Shown here one piece after another: positions 24,027 to 35,500 of a stretch of 64,000 nucleotides of DNA. This DNA comes from Rostrohypoxylon terebratum (Eukaryota; Ascomycota; Sordariomycetes; Xylariales; Hypoxylaceae), in the NCBI GenBank assembly GCA_022497145.1, contig MU385872.1, forward strand, positions 310,001 to 374,000, written 5' to 3'. Under the pieces are notes generated by a model. The model saw nothing but the letters and a program-made list of their open reading frames with translations, was not told where the DNA came from and did not search any database. The translations under genes were made by a program, and so were the position numbers. Positions within the stretch are counted from its first letter, which is position 1. Each line of letters begins with the position of its first letter.

Positions 24027-25742
24027 TTAACTGGCGTGGTCGACGATCTCGTTAACCATGTCACCCTTTTCTACGTCATAATACGAGCAGATCTGGCTAG
24101 GCAGGGGGATCTCCCGATAATCACCATCCTCGTCCGCGATGATGTTGACGTTGATGCCGGCGGATTTGCTGGAGAAGATGCGGGTAGAGCTACTCTCCTT
24201 GCTGAGGTAGACTTGGGCGCCGTCGAGCTGGTCGAGTAGGACGGTAGGTAAGGTACCCAAGACCTGCAGCGCGAAGTTGGAGGACTTGACGACGTCGACG
24301 GTGGATACGAGCGAGTCGACGACGATGCTTACACGCTGAGTATTTTCGATCGTGACAGCGTTGGCCTTGCCCTTGACGATGATAGTCGTGTTATTGCAAC
24401 GGCTAATGAGGATCGAGTGGGACATCTCAGCCTCAATTTCGATTGGGTCGGGGTGTTTTTCGAAGTTTTCCTAATCCAGTTATTAGTTCTCCCGTTCATG
24501 ACTGTACACTACATCTGTACTAGGCTCCTTACGATTGTCCACTTGTTGCCATCTAACTCCTTCTTTGGCGGCTTCTTGAGGCGCATGCTCTCTGGCTTCG
24601 GTTTCTTCCCTGGTGCGGGACTCTTACCCCTTCCAGAGTCCGAGACGGTAGATCCGGCCCTGAGTGCCGGGTTTTTATGCGTCATCTCCGACCTGTCAAC
24701 TTTGCGTAGACCCTTAGTAACGCTCTCGCCCTTGTTCAATTCGCTGAATACAGCACCCATGCCCTCCGGCTTAGAGGGTGCCGGAGCTTGCTCCTTGATT
24801 TGGAGAACGGGGGGAGGACCCGGGGGAGGGGGCGGGGGCGGGGCGCCTCCCGCAACAGGTGGAGGCGCAGATGTGGCAGCAGAAGTAGATGGACCGGACG
24901 TCAGTGTTTTGGCGACCTCGGAAGCAGATTGTCCTTTCGGATTCCAGGGAATGCCACTGGGAAAGTACTGCTTAACGTACTCGGCAAGGTCTTTAAAAAC
25001 TTGGTAGAATGATTGAACCCATTCCACCTGATCAGGGTTGCTGTGCCTTATGTCAGTAATGATTATTTTGCGAATGGTTGAATCTTCCCTACCTGTCCTT
25101 GTGGTCCTTCAGTACCCGGTTTCCAAAGAACTGTGCTGATCCGAGTGACTCCTCAACATGCTTAAATGGTCTGTTGTCTACTGTGACCCAAGCCAGTACC
25201 ATAATACCCTCAGCTACGGCGCTGAGCTGAGTAAAAACAGGTGAGCCGCGGTTGGATTCCTTAATACTGCCGACAGCCATAAGCGCCTCATTAATGGGCT
25301 TCAGTAACTCTTGGTAGACGACCATCTCCGACCCGGATATGTCAGGTTTCTTGGCTTTTGTAGATATCAATAAGAAGCGGCGTTGTTGTTTAAACCCCTC
25401 CAAGACCTTAGATGCCTGCTCGGCGATCAAGCCGCCCAACTTATTGCTAGCCGCGACATATTTCTCGACCGAATGGCTGATGAAGTTATCAAACTCCTCG
25501 ATGGATTCAGGTAGGTCTTCGGGTATTTCTTTAACGACGTGAACGTGAACGGGAGCGGGAGCGGGAGCAGGAGCAGGTGGTATGTCAGCATGCGGTATAG
25601 GACTCGCTAGACTGGACGGCGTCGCAGCGGTAGCCGTGAGGGCGGGAACAGCTTGAGGCAGCTCTACTGTCGATGAGGCAATATCCTCTAATCGGGCTGT
25701 GGCAGCTTCTAGCCTGTGTATTATAGTTAGAATACCCTCCAT
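24027..25742 (-). CDS. cap1: Adenylyl cyclase-associated protein (CAP/Srv2)
   Basis: CAP recycles actin monomers after cofilin severing and, in fungi, binds adenylyl cyclase to help Ras-cAMP signalling. Minus-strand exons are 25742-25093, 25040-24533 and 24470-24027, 533 aa, the normal length. The N-terminal RLEAATARLEDIA oligomerisation/cyclase-binding motif sits at about 9-21. A helical folded domain follows (about 75-240), then a poly-proline stretch (275-294), a WH2-like actin-binding segment (about 310-331, ending GLRKV) and the C-terminal beta-helix CARP domain (about 368-533, LDGNKWTIENFEKH onward). Introns are 52 and 62 bp, and joining them reconstitutes NPDQVEW and KWTIENF. The start is the ATG at 25742; the frame upstream of it has no other ATG. 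The G-rich + strand frame opposite exon 2 is an artefact of the proline codons. Confidence 0.96.
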
Positions 25743-26978
25743 GTCGTATTGATAGGTAAGGAGTGAGGAGAATAACGGCACAATATTCAACACCGTTATC
25801 GGTATTTGTATGTAGGTATTTTATCGGTTTTATAATAATATAGAGACACGATTTGGAACGGGGAACGTGGAATAATTGGGGTCATGAGGGGTATTGAGGA
25901 CGAAGGTTTCCCTACCGCTTGATTAATGTTACTAAGTTATGCATATTGTTTTGTGCCATGTTGATAGTCGTATGCGCACGTTGGGTCCTTTGAGGAGTTA
26001 AGGTTTGGCCGTTATTCGAAGCTTCGATCAGGGGGAAAATGGATCAGGACCCAAAAGTACAAAGAGAAGCTCCGGTTCTGAATGGACACAGAAACACAAG
26101 AACCCTCTCAATACGATTGGCAACCTTAGAACAACCTAAGAACTTATAGGCACGTAAATGCTGTTGCCTACCTATGCAATCATTGGCAAGGTAGAAAACT
26201 GCTTATGATGACGAGGCTGCGATATAGTGTACGATGCGATATGCTGTAGACAGAAAGATGAGGCCAAGGAAATTGAAGTACGACGTAGGAATTTCAATGT
26301 TCGAACTCCAGACAGCCGCCAAAAAATCACAATGGAAGCTTCCAAGTACCAAACCCCTTCCAGACCCACACAAAAGGCCCACTATTGTACATGAGCTGCC
26401 GTCGTAGGGGAGGCACCTACCTAGATTTAGCTGATGTAGGTACACTTGGTAACAGTAGGGTCCCTACGTTAACCCATTTAGTGCAAGTCCGTCCATGCAT
26501 TGCTAATTTTGATTGGTCATAACCTTATTACAGGCATGAGACTTCTAACGTCTTGACGAATCGTTTAAACATTTGCCAACTGGTAAACCACCAAAAATCC
26601 AAATTCTATATTAACAACCCTTGGAATTTTGGCTCGAAAAAAAGAGAAAATACAGTTAAAAAAAGTTGGATCCTTTTGGAAGTGAGGCTGCATTGCAGTA
26701 GCTCGGCCTGGTTAACAAATTCTGCCTATCAAGTACCTCCAAATATTCGGCCCTGGACGGAAGACCATCTCAGACCTGCAGTCTCTCGACTACCTTCATA
26801 CGACATATTGTTGCATAAAAACTTACCCCAAGAGAGCCAGAGCAGCGGTCTAGGGGGGAATTATTCATGCACTCCAAAATCTATGATAACCGTACGATAC
26901 ATGTTTTGACATGACGCTTAATAGTCTGTTGAAAAGACCTTGAAAGAGTTGAAATTTTTGAGACACAGATACGAAGTC
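25743..26978. other. Divergent promoter region, no gene seen
   Basis: Spacer between cap (-) and the Mak32-like gene (+). It has TACCTA/TAGGTA words near 26416-26441 and an A-rich stretch at 26636-26664. The open frame at 26553-26909 and the minus-strand frames at 26172-26445 have no recognisable protein features. It is expected to hold both promoters. Confidence 0.45.
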
Positions 26979-28620
26979 ATGGATGCCCAGAATGTGCCCA
27001 AGTCGGAGACCGACGACACTGCGTCTCACGAGATAGATTTCGTCACCTTGGGGATGTTTATAATCGGTACGATCCATTTTCATTTTCATTTTCATTATTC
27101 TTCTTAATCCCAACATTTTCTTTCATACCTATGTACACATTTTTCATTGGATCCTATCTATCATGCATCTATCATCCACCGCCCTTTGATCATGGAGGCT
27201 AGAGCCTTAAGATCTTCGGTGTGTGATGGCCAGATTGGTTGACTGCGTCCAGACCAAATAGGTGGAATATGAACATCAATGGACAGTTTTGATAGCAACC
27301 TGTTTCCCAGCCTTATTCTCATCCCCAAACCTCGGGCGGGTGATATCAAGCAGTTCATATCGTCATCATTAATTTAACATTTAATCCGATTTCGGCCTCA
27401 TGGAGGCGTATATCTCATATAAATTATTTTATTAGACTAACAATACTTTAGATGAGATCGAATTTCTTCCGCCGACGCCCCCGGTGAAGGACATCCTTGG
27501 TGGCGCCGGTGCTTACTCGGCCCTCGGGGCACGGCTCTTCTCCCCGCCGCCGCTTTCCAAATCCGTAGGGTGGATCGTCGATAAAGGCTCTGACTTCCCA
27601 CCAGCCGTCGAGGATCTCATTTCTACCTGGGATACCTCCGCACTGATACGTCACACACCCGAGCGCCTCACCACCCGGGGCTGGAACGGCTACGACGAGC
27701 ATCAGAATCGCGCCTTCCGCTACACAACACCAAAGAGGCGTCTCACAGCCGAGGATCTAACCCCCGATTTACTTACGGCCCGCTCCTTCCATCTCATTTG
27801 CTCGCCCAAGAGATGTCGCGAGCTAGTGACCGAAGTTAAGGCAAGAAGGAGCGGACTTTCCGGCCCCGACGTCTGTGCCTTACCAAAGCCTATATTTATA
27901 TGGGAACCGGTTCCGGACTTGTGTACCCCGGATGAACTCTTGAACTGCACCAACGTGCTTCCACTCATCGACATCATTAGCCCCAACCACACGGAGCTGG
28001 CGGGATTCATGGGGGACTCCGGTCTCGATCCCGACACAGGCGAAATCAGCACCAAAGCCGTCGAACGCGCATGCGAACAGTTGCTTGGCTCCATGCCCCT
28101 CCAATCCTTCGCCATCGTCGTCCGTGCCGGCGAAAAGGGATGCTATCTTGCGCGCAACGGCGGCCGCAAGCGTAAGGTGATAGGGAACGGCAAGCCACGC
28201 CCGCGCACCAAGAAGCCATCTTCGCTGTTGCACGGCGGCTTGCGGCCAGATACCGACATGGAAGCCCTATTCGCCGGTCTGCTCCAAGACCCCGAAGGCA
28301 CGATCGCCCGCGAGGAGATCGAGGTCGACTCGGGTGTAGAGCGTTGGATCCCTGCTTACCATACCGACCCCTCGAAAGTGGTCGATCCTACTGGCGGCGG
28401 CAATACCTTCCTGGGCGGCCTCGCTGTCGCCCTGGCTCGTGGTAAGAATCTGGAGGAGGCAGCTTCCTGGGGAAGCATCGCGGCTAGCTTCGCCATCGAA
28501 CAAGTCGGGACCCCGGTCTTAGGGAAAGATGACCAGGGGAACGAGACGTGGAACGGGGTCGTTGTGCAAGAGCGCTTCGAAGAGTTCAAGACGAGATTGG
28601 CTTTTAGCGCCTCTAGTTAG
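26979..28620 (+). CDS. mak32: Mak32-like PfkB-family (ribokinase-fold) protein
   Basis: A member of the PfkB sugar-kinase fold most like the fungal Mak32 group; yeast MAK32 is needed for stable maintenance of the L-A killer system, but its reaction is unknown. Exons are 26979-27066 and 27452-28620, 418 aa. The junction gives the conserved GMFIIDEIEF start of the fold, and GGAGAYSALGARLF is the sugar-side Gly-rich motif. The C-terminal nucleotide-site motif reads DPTGGGNTFLGG, with N347 where classic PfkB kinases have the catalytic Asp of GAGD. The 385-bp intron is by far the longest in the left-hand gene cluster; its 3' end is canonical (GACTAAC then TTTAG). A basic insertion (about 258-275) precedes a conserved GGLRPDTDMEALFAGLL block. 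The protein may be a non-classical kinase or an inactive one. Confidence 0.88.
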
Positions 28621-29515
28621 CGTTTCTCGCGTACACCACCTACCTACCTAGCTAGCATGTATCTGTGAGACAAGACAAGACAAGACAAGACAAGACGGGA
28701 TGAGATAGAGATAGTGCAAGCGGGAGAAGCAAGCGATTACGAACACGACATACTTAAGAGCATGAGATAATGGGCGGGCGCGGTAAACGGTATAGACTAT
28801 CAGCAATTGGTAACAGCGGTCCGTTTTTTTTCTTCTTCTTTTGGGCTACAGTTTAGATAGAGGCGGGTACGAAATATGAAATTTAGGCTTTTTGCTATTC
28901 TAAAACCATCCATGCCTAGATATCTAAATTAGAATAGAGTATCCGTATGGCTGCCTGATTTTTTTTTTTTTTTTTAATCAGTTGCTCTCTATACATAAAA
29001 GTGTGCGTTATATTTATGGAGGGCAATCTTCGAGACTGTCGGTTCATTTCCAATGTTTGAAGACTAGTTTTTCGGTTATTTGGTTCATGATGTATCTGCC
29101 TAGACGAACCTCATTTGACTAGATGGTTTACGTGCTTGATTTCTCACCCTTCATACCTAATTATTCAGCATCTGCTAGGTGCATCCATGGAAATGTCATA
29201 GACTCTACGCAACAAGGAACACGACCAAACTCCCGGAGAGGTTTCAGATAATCAGTTTTCATTACTACATATGCGTACCATGCGACCTTCTCTCTAACGT
29301 GCAAATCATGAGCTGATGCAGCTGTTGTGTTCGTGACACCATTCATCGCGTCTTGTCTCATTTGTGATCCTCGGTATCAACTTGGTATCACCCGCGCCAG
29401 GCTTCCATCGGGAGCTCCCAATCGAATTGGTTTCATAAGAAGCCCTGCCCAACCAATTCTCCCCTTGCCATTTTCAGCTTGCCATATTATCACGTGTGAT
29501 ATATGTTGACTTGGC
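28621..29515. other. Convergent intergenic spacer
   Basis: Between the stop codons of the Mak32-like gene (+) and glo3 (-). It contains a GACAA pentamer repeat (28669-28696), a 17-base T run (28959-28975) and AT-rich sequence. No coding sequence is recognised. Confidence 0.5.
28669..28696. repeat. (GACAA)n microsatellite
   Basis: Nearly six tandem copies of the pentamer GACAA, in the 3' flank of the Mak32-like gene. A perfect pentamer tract like this is prone to length change. Confidence 0.9.
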
Positions 29516-31180
29516 TTAACCGTTCAAGTAGTTGCGGATAGCGCCCTGGAGTCGGGTAGCGCCTTCGCCCAACGCGCTTGTGAGGTTGTCGAGATCATCG
29601 CCGGCGGTGATGCCGAACTTTCGGATGAAATCCTTGGCCGCCGTCTCCAAGTCACCGTAGTCGTCCGCGGGATCTTCGTCCTCGGGTCGGCCGAAGTAGG
29701 CGTTCGAAGAGATAGCCGTGGCGCCCTCGAATCCTTGCAAGCGGGTCTTCGCCTCAGCTTGGGCGTTAGGGTCGAATGATCCCTTTCCAAAGAACTCGTC
29801 GGAGGAGATACCTTTCTGGTTGCCGAACTTGTTTCGTGCGTAGCGCTCGTCGTCATCTGAACGTGATGTTTAGCCCTGTGTTATGAAAAATCGACTGTAG
29901 GGAGCAATGAATCTTACCTTCGGCAGCGGCCTTGACAGGTCCGACTGATCCAAATCCGCCAGCATTCTTCTTGGGCGCGGCACTGCTGGCAGCTTTTCCA
30001 CCACCAACTTGGCCAAAGCCTAATCTTCCGAAGCCCATTCCGAGCCGCTCGACCTCAGCAGCAGACTTCTCGCGGGTATGTCCGGATCCATATCCACGTG
30101 GGTTCGCTGGTGCTTGAGAAGTGACATTGGTAGCCTCGGCTTTGGACGCAGGTGTTTGCTTTGCTTCGGCCTCTTCGGCTTCGGGATCGTAGCCTAACTT
30201 CGCGATTCGTTCAGCCTCTTCCTTAGCCTTCTTCTCAGCCTCGTCAAAGTCAATTAGATCTCCAGTGACCTTCTTTGCTCCGAGCTTGGTGGTCGTTTTC
30301 TTCGCGCCTAGTACGTTAGCCTTGCGAGGGCCGGTGTTGGTCTTTCGGAGAGCAGCAGACGTGGTGATTCGGCTAGCAGCAGGTTTGGCTTCGGTAGCGG
30401 ACTCAGACTTGGATAAGGGCGACGAAGATCTCGAGATCTCCTTGCCGTTAGAACCGGCATTCAGGAAGGGAGAAGCAGTTCGACCGACGACAGGCGGGGT
30501 GTTGGTTCGCGAGATGGGCGGTGTAGGCCTCTTAATAGACGGTTTATCCCACGAAGAAAAGAAGTCGTCACTCGGTTCACTAGAGGGAGTGGCGGAGTTC
30601 TCGGCGTCGCCAGCTACATCGGTGACAACGACCTCGTCGGGATATTCGAGCGCATCTCGGGCGGCTCGCTTCTTCAATTCTTCCTTGTACTTGGTTGCTG
30701 CGCTAGATTGGTACTTGGTCTTGGGGTCTTTGCTGGCGAGAGCGGCGCTTCCTCCGTTGGCGCGGAAGTACTTAGTGGCGGACTCATTGCCTCCCACTTT
30801 CATAACACGAAGTTGATCCCATTGCCATTCTATATGAACGATTAGCGATTAGCGTGGTATAGGGGGCTAGGTTGGTGAAGGTGGCGTACGATCAAGATTG
30901 GTGGAGCGGACAAAGGAGATGTGGACACCGAGATTTCGGTGGTTAGAGGAACAGTCGAGACATAGGTAAATGCCGAAGGGCACGGAGGTCCAGGTAGGGT
31001 TGTTCTGGCCACAATCAAAACATATCTATTCGGGTGTACCAGCAATGTTAAATGTTAGTGTCATGAAAGCATATCGTCGGGACTGGGACGAATGTGATTA
31101 TCACGCACCCTATTCGCAGGCTTTGTCTTCAATTTCTCGAAGATCTTCTGCGATTGCTGCTTGGATGCAAGCGCACTCAT
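29516..31180 (-). CDS. glo3: ADP-ribosylation factor GTPase-activating protein Glo3
   Basis: ArfGAP that stimulates GTP hydrolysis on Arf1 during COPI vesicle formation for Golgi-to-ER retrieval. Minus-strand exons are 31180-31109, 31025-30890, 30829-29918 and 29856-29516, 486 aa, as for Glo3 of other fungi. The ArfGAP zinc finger is C26-x2-C29-x16-C46-x2-C49, followed by the arginine-finger segment HRNLGVHIS (R54) and FVRSTNLDQWQWDQL. After the GAP domain comes a Ser/Pro/Lys-rich region, a coiled-coil-like EKKAKEEAERIAKLG stretch, and two Glo3-type motifs: the GMGFGRLGFGQ block and, at the C-terminus, ISSDEFFGKGSFDPN and GATAISSNAYFGRPE. Introns are 83, 60 and 61 bp, with GTGCGT, GTACGC and GTAAGA donors. 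The gene shares a 522-bp upstream region with tim21, which points the other way. Confidence 0.95.
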
Positions 31181-31702
31181 TTTGCTTCTTGCTGCTTGGT
31201 TCGGGCACAATAATCGTCGTAGGTAGTGCAAAGGATAAGTGCGCGTCTGTCGCGTAGAATAAAAAGGAGGGAGGAATGAAAGTGTGAAAGTCAATGTTGA
31301 AACCTTGAATCGAAATCAGGAGTTCGGCCAGATTTCGCCAAAATGACACTTCAATGGATGACCCACATGTTAGTACTAGTATTATTATTGCGATTATTGC
31401 GTAAATAAAGAGAGCTAGTCCAGGAATGGTATAGTGTGTTATCGCCAGGTACACTAGTACTTAGGTACATATTCAAGATGCTAAGATACGAGATAACAAC
31501 GCTTCCCCACATCACATTGGAGTCAATTGCATCTCGTTCGGAAGCTTTATTAATAATATTCAGAAGCCCAGAAGCTTCAACCAACTTCAACCAACTTCAA
31601 CCAACTTCAACTGCTGAATCTATTGGAAACAAATCCTGCCTTTACGATCCTCGATGATCTTCGGTCGGAAAATTCAGCTCTCATGGACTTAATTCCATCG
31701 TA
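31181..31702. promoter_or_regulatory. Shared divergent upstream region of glo3 and tim21
   Basis: Only 522 bp separate the two start codons, so both promoters and 5' leaders must fit here. The tim21-proximal part contains almost four copies of CTTCAACCAA (31575-31611). A CACACTA-rich and AT-rich block lies at 31365-31450. Neither factor binding sites nor transcript starts can be assigned by eye. Confidence 0.5.
31575..31611. repeat. CTTCAACCAA 10-bp tandem repeat
   Basis: About 3.7 perfect copies of a decamer, 90-130 bp before the tim21 start codon. Copy number may vary between strains, and the position in a short shared promoter makes it potentially regulatory. Confidence 0.85.
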
Positions 31703-32583
31703 ATGAAGCTCCCAATCCGGCCGTTAGGTACTTCCGCCATTCTTCCGCGGCTCCAATGCGTTTTCCCCTACCGCGGCTATGCCACCCAGACCGGGTTAGG
31801 GAATAATAATCAAGCTACCTCCCGGAGGAGAGCCATAACGCCATTCAACGATGATGGCAATGTGCCATGGCATCAGCTTTCTGTAGCCGAGAAAGCATCG
31901 CGCGCTACACAACAAACCTTCAATTTTAGTCTCGTGATAGTTGGCTTGGTCTTAACGGTAAACCTCCCGTCTTTTGCCGTTGACATTGCGCATGTAATAT
32001 GTAATAATATGCTAAGACATGAATCCAATGTGCCAGGGAGGCGTCGGCTACTTCCTCTACCAGGATGTCTTCTCTCCTGAGAGTAAGACCGCATACTTCA
32101 GTCGAGCCTTCGATCGGGTTAAGAAAGATCCAGAGTGTGTCGCGCTTCTTGGCAACGGCAAGAAGCTCGTTGCGCATGGAGAGGAAACCATGAATAAGTG
32201 GCGTCGTGCTCGCCCAATTTCGTATGTCTTCGGGCGTTCTCTATACAGCATACTTAAGTTACTAACCTAATGACATCAGATCAACCCTAAATACAGATGC
32301 TCAAGGTACCCAGCATTTAATAATAAATTTTTATGTAGGTCCATTTTCGAAGCCAGGCGCCTTGAATCGAGAGTCTAATCTGTCCATGTAGGTTGAGGGG
32401 CCCCTCAATAATGGCATGGTGCATGCGCACCTAACAAGACGTCCCAGCCAAGACGAATTCCAGTACAAGTATTTATGGGTGGATGTCAAGGGCCATCAAA
32501 GGATCTACCTGGAAAATGAAGCAACCAGACCTTCGGGCGGGGGACACAAGAAGTTTAGGCTATTTGGAGTTGACTGGAAATGA
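31703..32583 (+). CDS. tim21: Mitochondrial import inner membrane translocase subunit Tim21
   Basis: Tim21 is an inner-membrane component of the TIM23 presequence translocase; it contacts the TOM complex and couples import to the respiratory chain. Exons are 31703-31957, 32037-32221, 32280-32334 and 32392-32583, 228 aa. An Arg-rich presequence (MKLPIRPLGTSAILPRLQ) and a cleavage-like RGYATQ site come first. A single membrane helix (FNFSLVIVGLVLTV then GGVGYFLYQDVF, about 73-95) crosses the first splice junction. The intermembrane-space domain follows, with VKKDPECVALLG, VEGPLNNGMV and EFQYKYLWVDVKGHQRIYLE, and the protein ends LFGVDWK. Introns are 79, 58 and 57 bp, all with clear branch sites (GCTAAG, ACTAAC, TCTAAT). 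Extending exon 3 to the GTAGGT donor at 32335 keeps the conserved strand before VEGPL. Confidence 0.95.
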
Positions 32584-35500
32584 TATAGGTACTCTGGTCA
32601 ATTCTGAAGAAGCTTCGATACGGTGTCGAAATGATTCTTTGGGCAAATTGCACTACCGAATGACTGCAATCGCCCAAACTTATGCAAAGCCCCCTTTTAA
32701 CTATATTCGTGTCTTTACTTCTATTGAGCCTGTGAGTTTTCCACAGTTCTATCTCTGTCTTTGAAGTCCTCGTTTCCCTCGGCCTACCACGTCCACATTT
32801 AGTCTTCACTCTTGACTACGGGGTGGATCGCACCATATCGATGAAGTGGGAAGAAACAACGAAAACCGGGCTCAATGGTGCTGGCCTATGAGTCAGAGAA
32901 AAGAGTCTTCCACGAGCCAAAATCTGATCCCACTTGCCGTCTAACTTATTTAATCGATTGGAATTATAGCATCGCCAGTCCCAAGCGTGCCTTCTTATCA
33001 AGAAGTCTCTTGCTAAGCCAGTCAGATTAAACTACCTACTTACTAAAACTAAACCGAATCATATGATATACCAAGAAAAGTCTGTAAGTATTCATCATTA
33101 AAGGACCATTAGGGGCTCAGATTCTCGCTTCTATACGTTAAATAGCTTTCTGTATCATTGACCCTTCTTTCACTTTCAAAGCATATTACGCGATCCTCCT
33201 CCTAGGCCACCAATGTGAGATCAAACGAGGAACATGATATTAAATGATACCGAGGGACATACACAGCGAGCGCGTTATCCACATGAAGCCTGGTTCTATA
33301 GGATTTGAAGATGTTGAAATTAAGTTAATCATTGGCTAGCTATCAATGAGTGTTGCGCTTTTTGAAGATGGGAAGGGGAATTCACTGAGTCAATATGAGA
33401 TCTCTATCATCACGTTTACATTTGGCAACGAAAATAAAGCGTCAAAGCGTGCCTATCTGATGTCCGGAACATCGGCATGTGCTATAATGTTAAGAAATGA
33501 ATGGCAATTTGGAGGTCTATATGATATTAAGTTATAGGGGTACCCCTTATCCAGACTGTAGTGACCGAAAACACTGCAGTTTATCAACCACACTTCTTAG
33601 AATACGGCCATTATTCCCTTTTATAATTGAATCAATATGTGTTAACCTTAAATTCAATGGTTTTTATGACTTTTCGATAATCACATTGTGGTTCAGCTGT
33701 TATAGCTAGCACCATTGGCTTAACTGCAAAGCCCATTATAACTTGTATAGAGCTAACTATCTCCCTACATAAGGTTATTTTCAATTGAAACCATTCTTCT
33801 AATTGTTCAGTCTGTTTTGATTACCTAGGTAGTTTAGCAATATATTCATGAGTCTAACAGAGAGGTTCCGCTGCGAAAGAATTGATTGAGAACTGACTTC
33901 CATATAGAATGAATGACTTGTCACTAAGCCTATCTCTATTCAAAAATTTCCAAAGGGGACTTTCTGGCTTGCCGTAAGTCGTCTATCGTATGTTTGAGAG
34001 CCGATAGCTTGATTGGACCCGGCGCAAGGGACGGGGACTTTGACGGCAAGTTGCGGACCCAGGGTAGTGAGGCGTGGCGGGCCGCCGGCTGTACACCATC
34101 TACTCAGGGGTTTGAGCATGGTCTATACAGATCCCTAGCGTCTTCTTGGCTCATGAGAGAAGCATGGCCAAAAGATCTACTATCCACTCTTTGCGTGAAT
34201 ACTTGCTGCCTAATATTTTCATGTATATTCCTGTCGGCCACAGTATGAGAAGAACTGTAGGGCGTGATCTGACTCGGAGTCTGAAAGGGGGCGGTAAACA
34301 ACCTCAACAGGGTTCCTCCAAGCTGTTGAGGTAGCTGAAAACGCCGTAAAATTCTGACATGAGTCTTCGTCGACAAGGTCTACACCAATAATATAAGCGC
34401 GTTTCTATGACCGCGTTGATACGGCCCCATCGTGATGGGTGGCTAGCTGGATCTCGCTGATGAGTCATCTTCGCCTTTGCCACGACATATTCACTCGGAA
34501 CTTCCTAAATTGAAAAGCGGGTTGAATGTTAAATCAATCTAGTTATCTAGTCAGAGTTGGTGAGTATATTATCAGACAAGGTGGCGTTGGGTACATACGG
34601 TACTTATTGAAGGCCAGCCGAAATCCTAGCGAAAGGGGGTTATGCCAAAATTCGTATCTCTATTATGAGTGATACTTTGCGGCTTTGGAATTCGCGCTCT
34701 TGTTGACTAAACTCCGTTTTTAAGGCTTAGATGGAAGAGAGATTGGATAGGTAGATGCACACCTCTCTCGTCAGCGAGGCATGAGTGGTGGGATTGCCTA
34801 CTTCTGGTCCGAATGGAATCGCGCATCTTTCATTTTCAACTTATTTACCTATGACAACCTATAAAATATAGTTTAAATGAGCGGAATGGCGGAATTACTC
34901 CATTTGGCTACCTCAAGGATTCGACTTAAGCATACTTAATATCATCCATATTATTCCAAGAGGTCTTGCCTACGATGGTAGCATATGTTCATCAATAGGA
35001 CTCTCTATGTCATTCATGAGCATGATATGGCTTATCTAGGAAGTTACTATGTTTTCATCAGCTCTCGAGACTATTCACATCTTAGGTATTTGTGGCGGAG
35101 TTAGAGACATGGTTTCAACTCAGCTCCATATGGCTAGGCAGGGTGCTATCCAACGCTAGTCTATTACACGATAATAGCTCCATAAAGCATGGAGCTTTCG
35201 TGTGGTCGATCTATTCCCTGACAGTCTTCCCAACAAATTCTTCCAGATACCTACCTACCTGCAATTCTTAGCTTTCTAGTGAACCTGTCGAGCCCTGCGC
35301 TCTTATTGTTGATGGGATGAATAAAGGATCCTTGGCTTCGGCTATGTGTCTTGCTCGCGTGACATTGTCTCACGAGTCTCCGAGGATAATTACATGCACG
35401 ATCTAACTAAAACATCTGTGGAGCAGAGTCCGGGGACATTTGCATTGTTTGAATAATTTATTAGCAGGCCTTGTAGATGAAAGGTGGCCCTTGATCGAAT

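Noticed and set aside
24417..25007. 196-codon + strand frame rich in Gly opposite the cap gene
   Set aside because: It is antisense to the proline-rich part of cyclase-associated protein; the poly-Gly is the complement of poly-Pro codons.
30265..30816. 183-codon + strand frame opposite glo3
   Set aside because: Antisense shadow of the low-complexity middle of the Glo3 protein, with no domain character.
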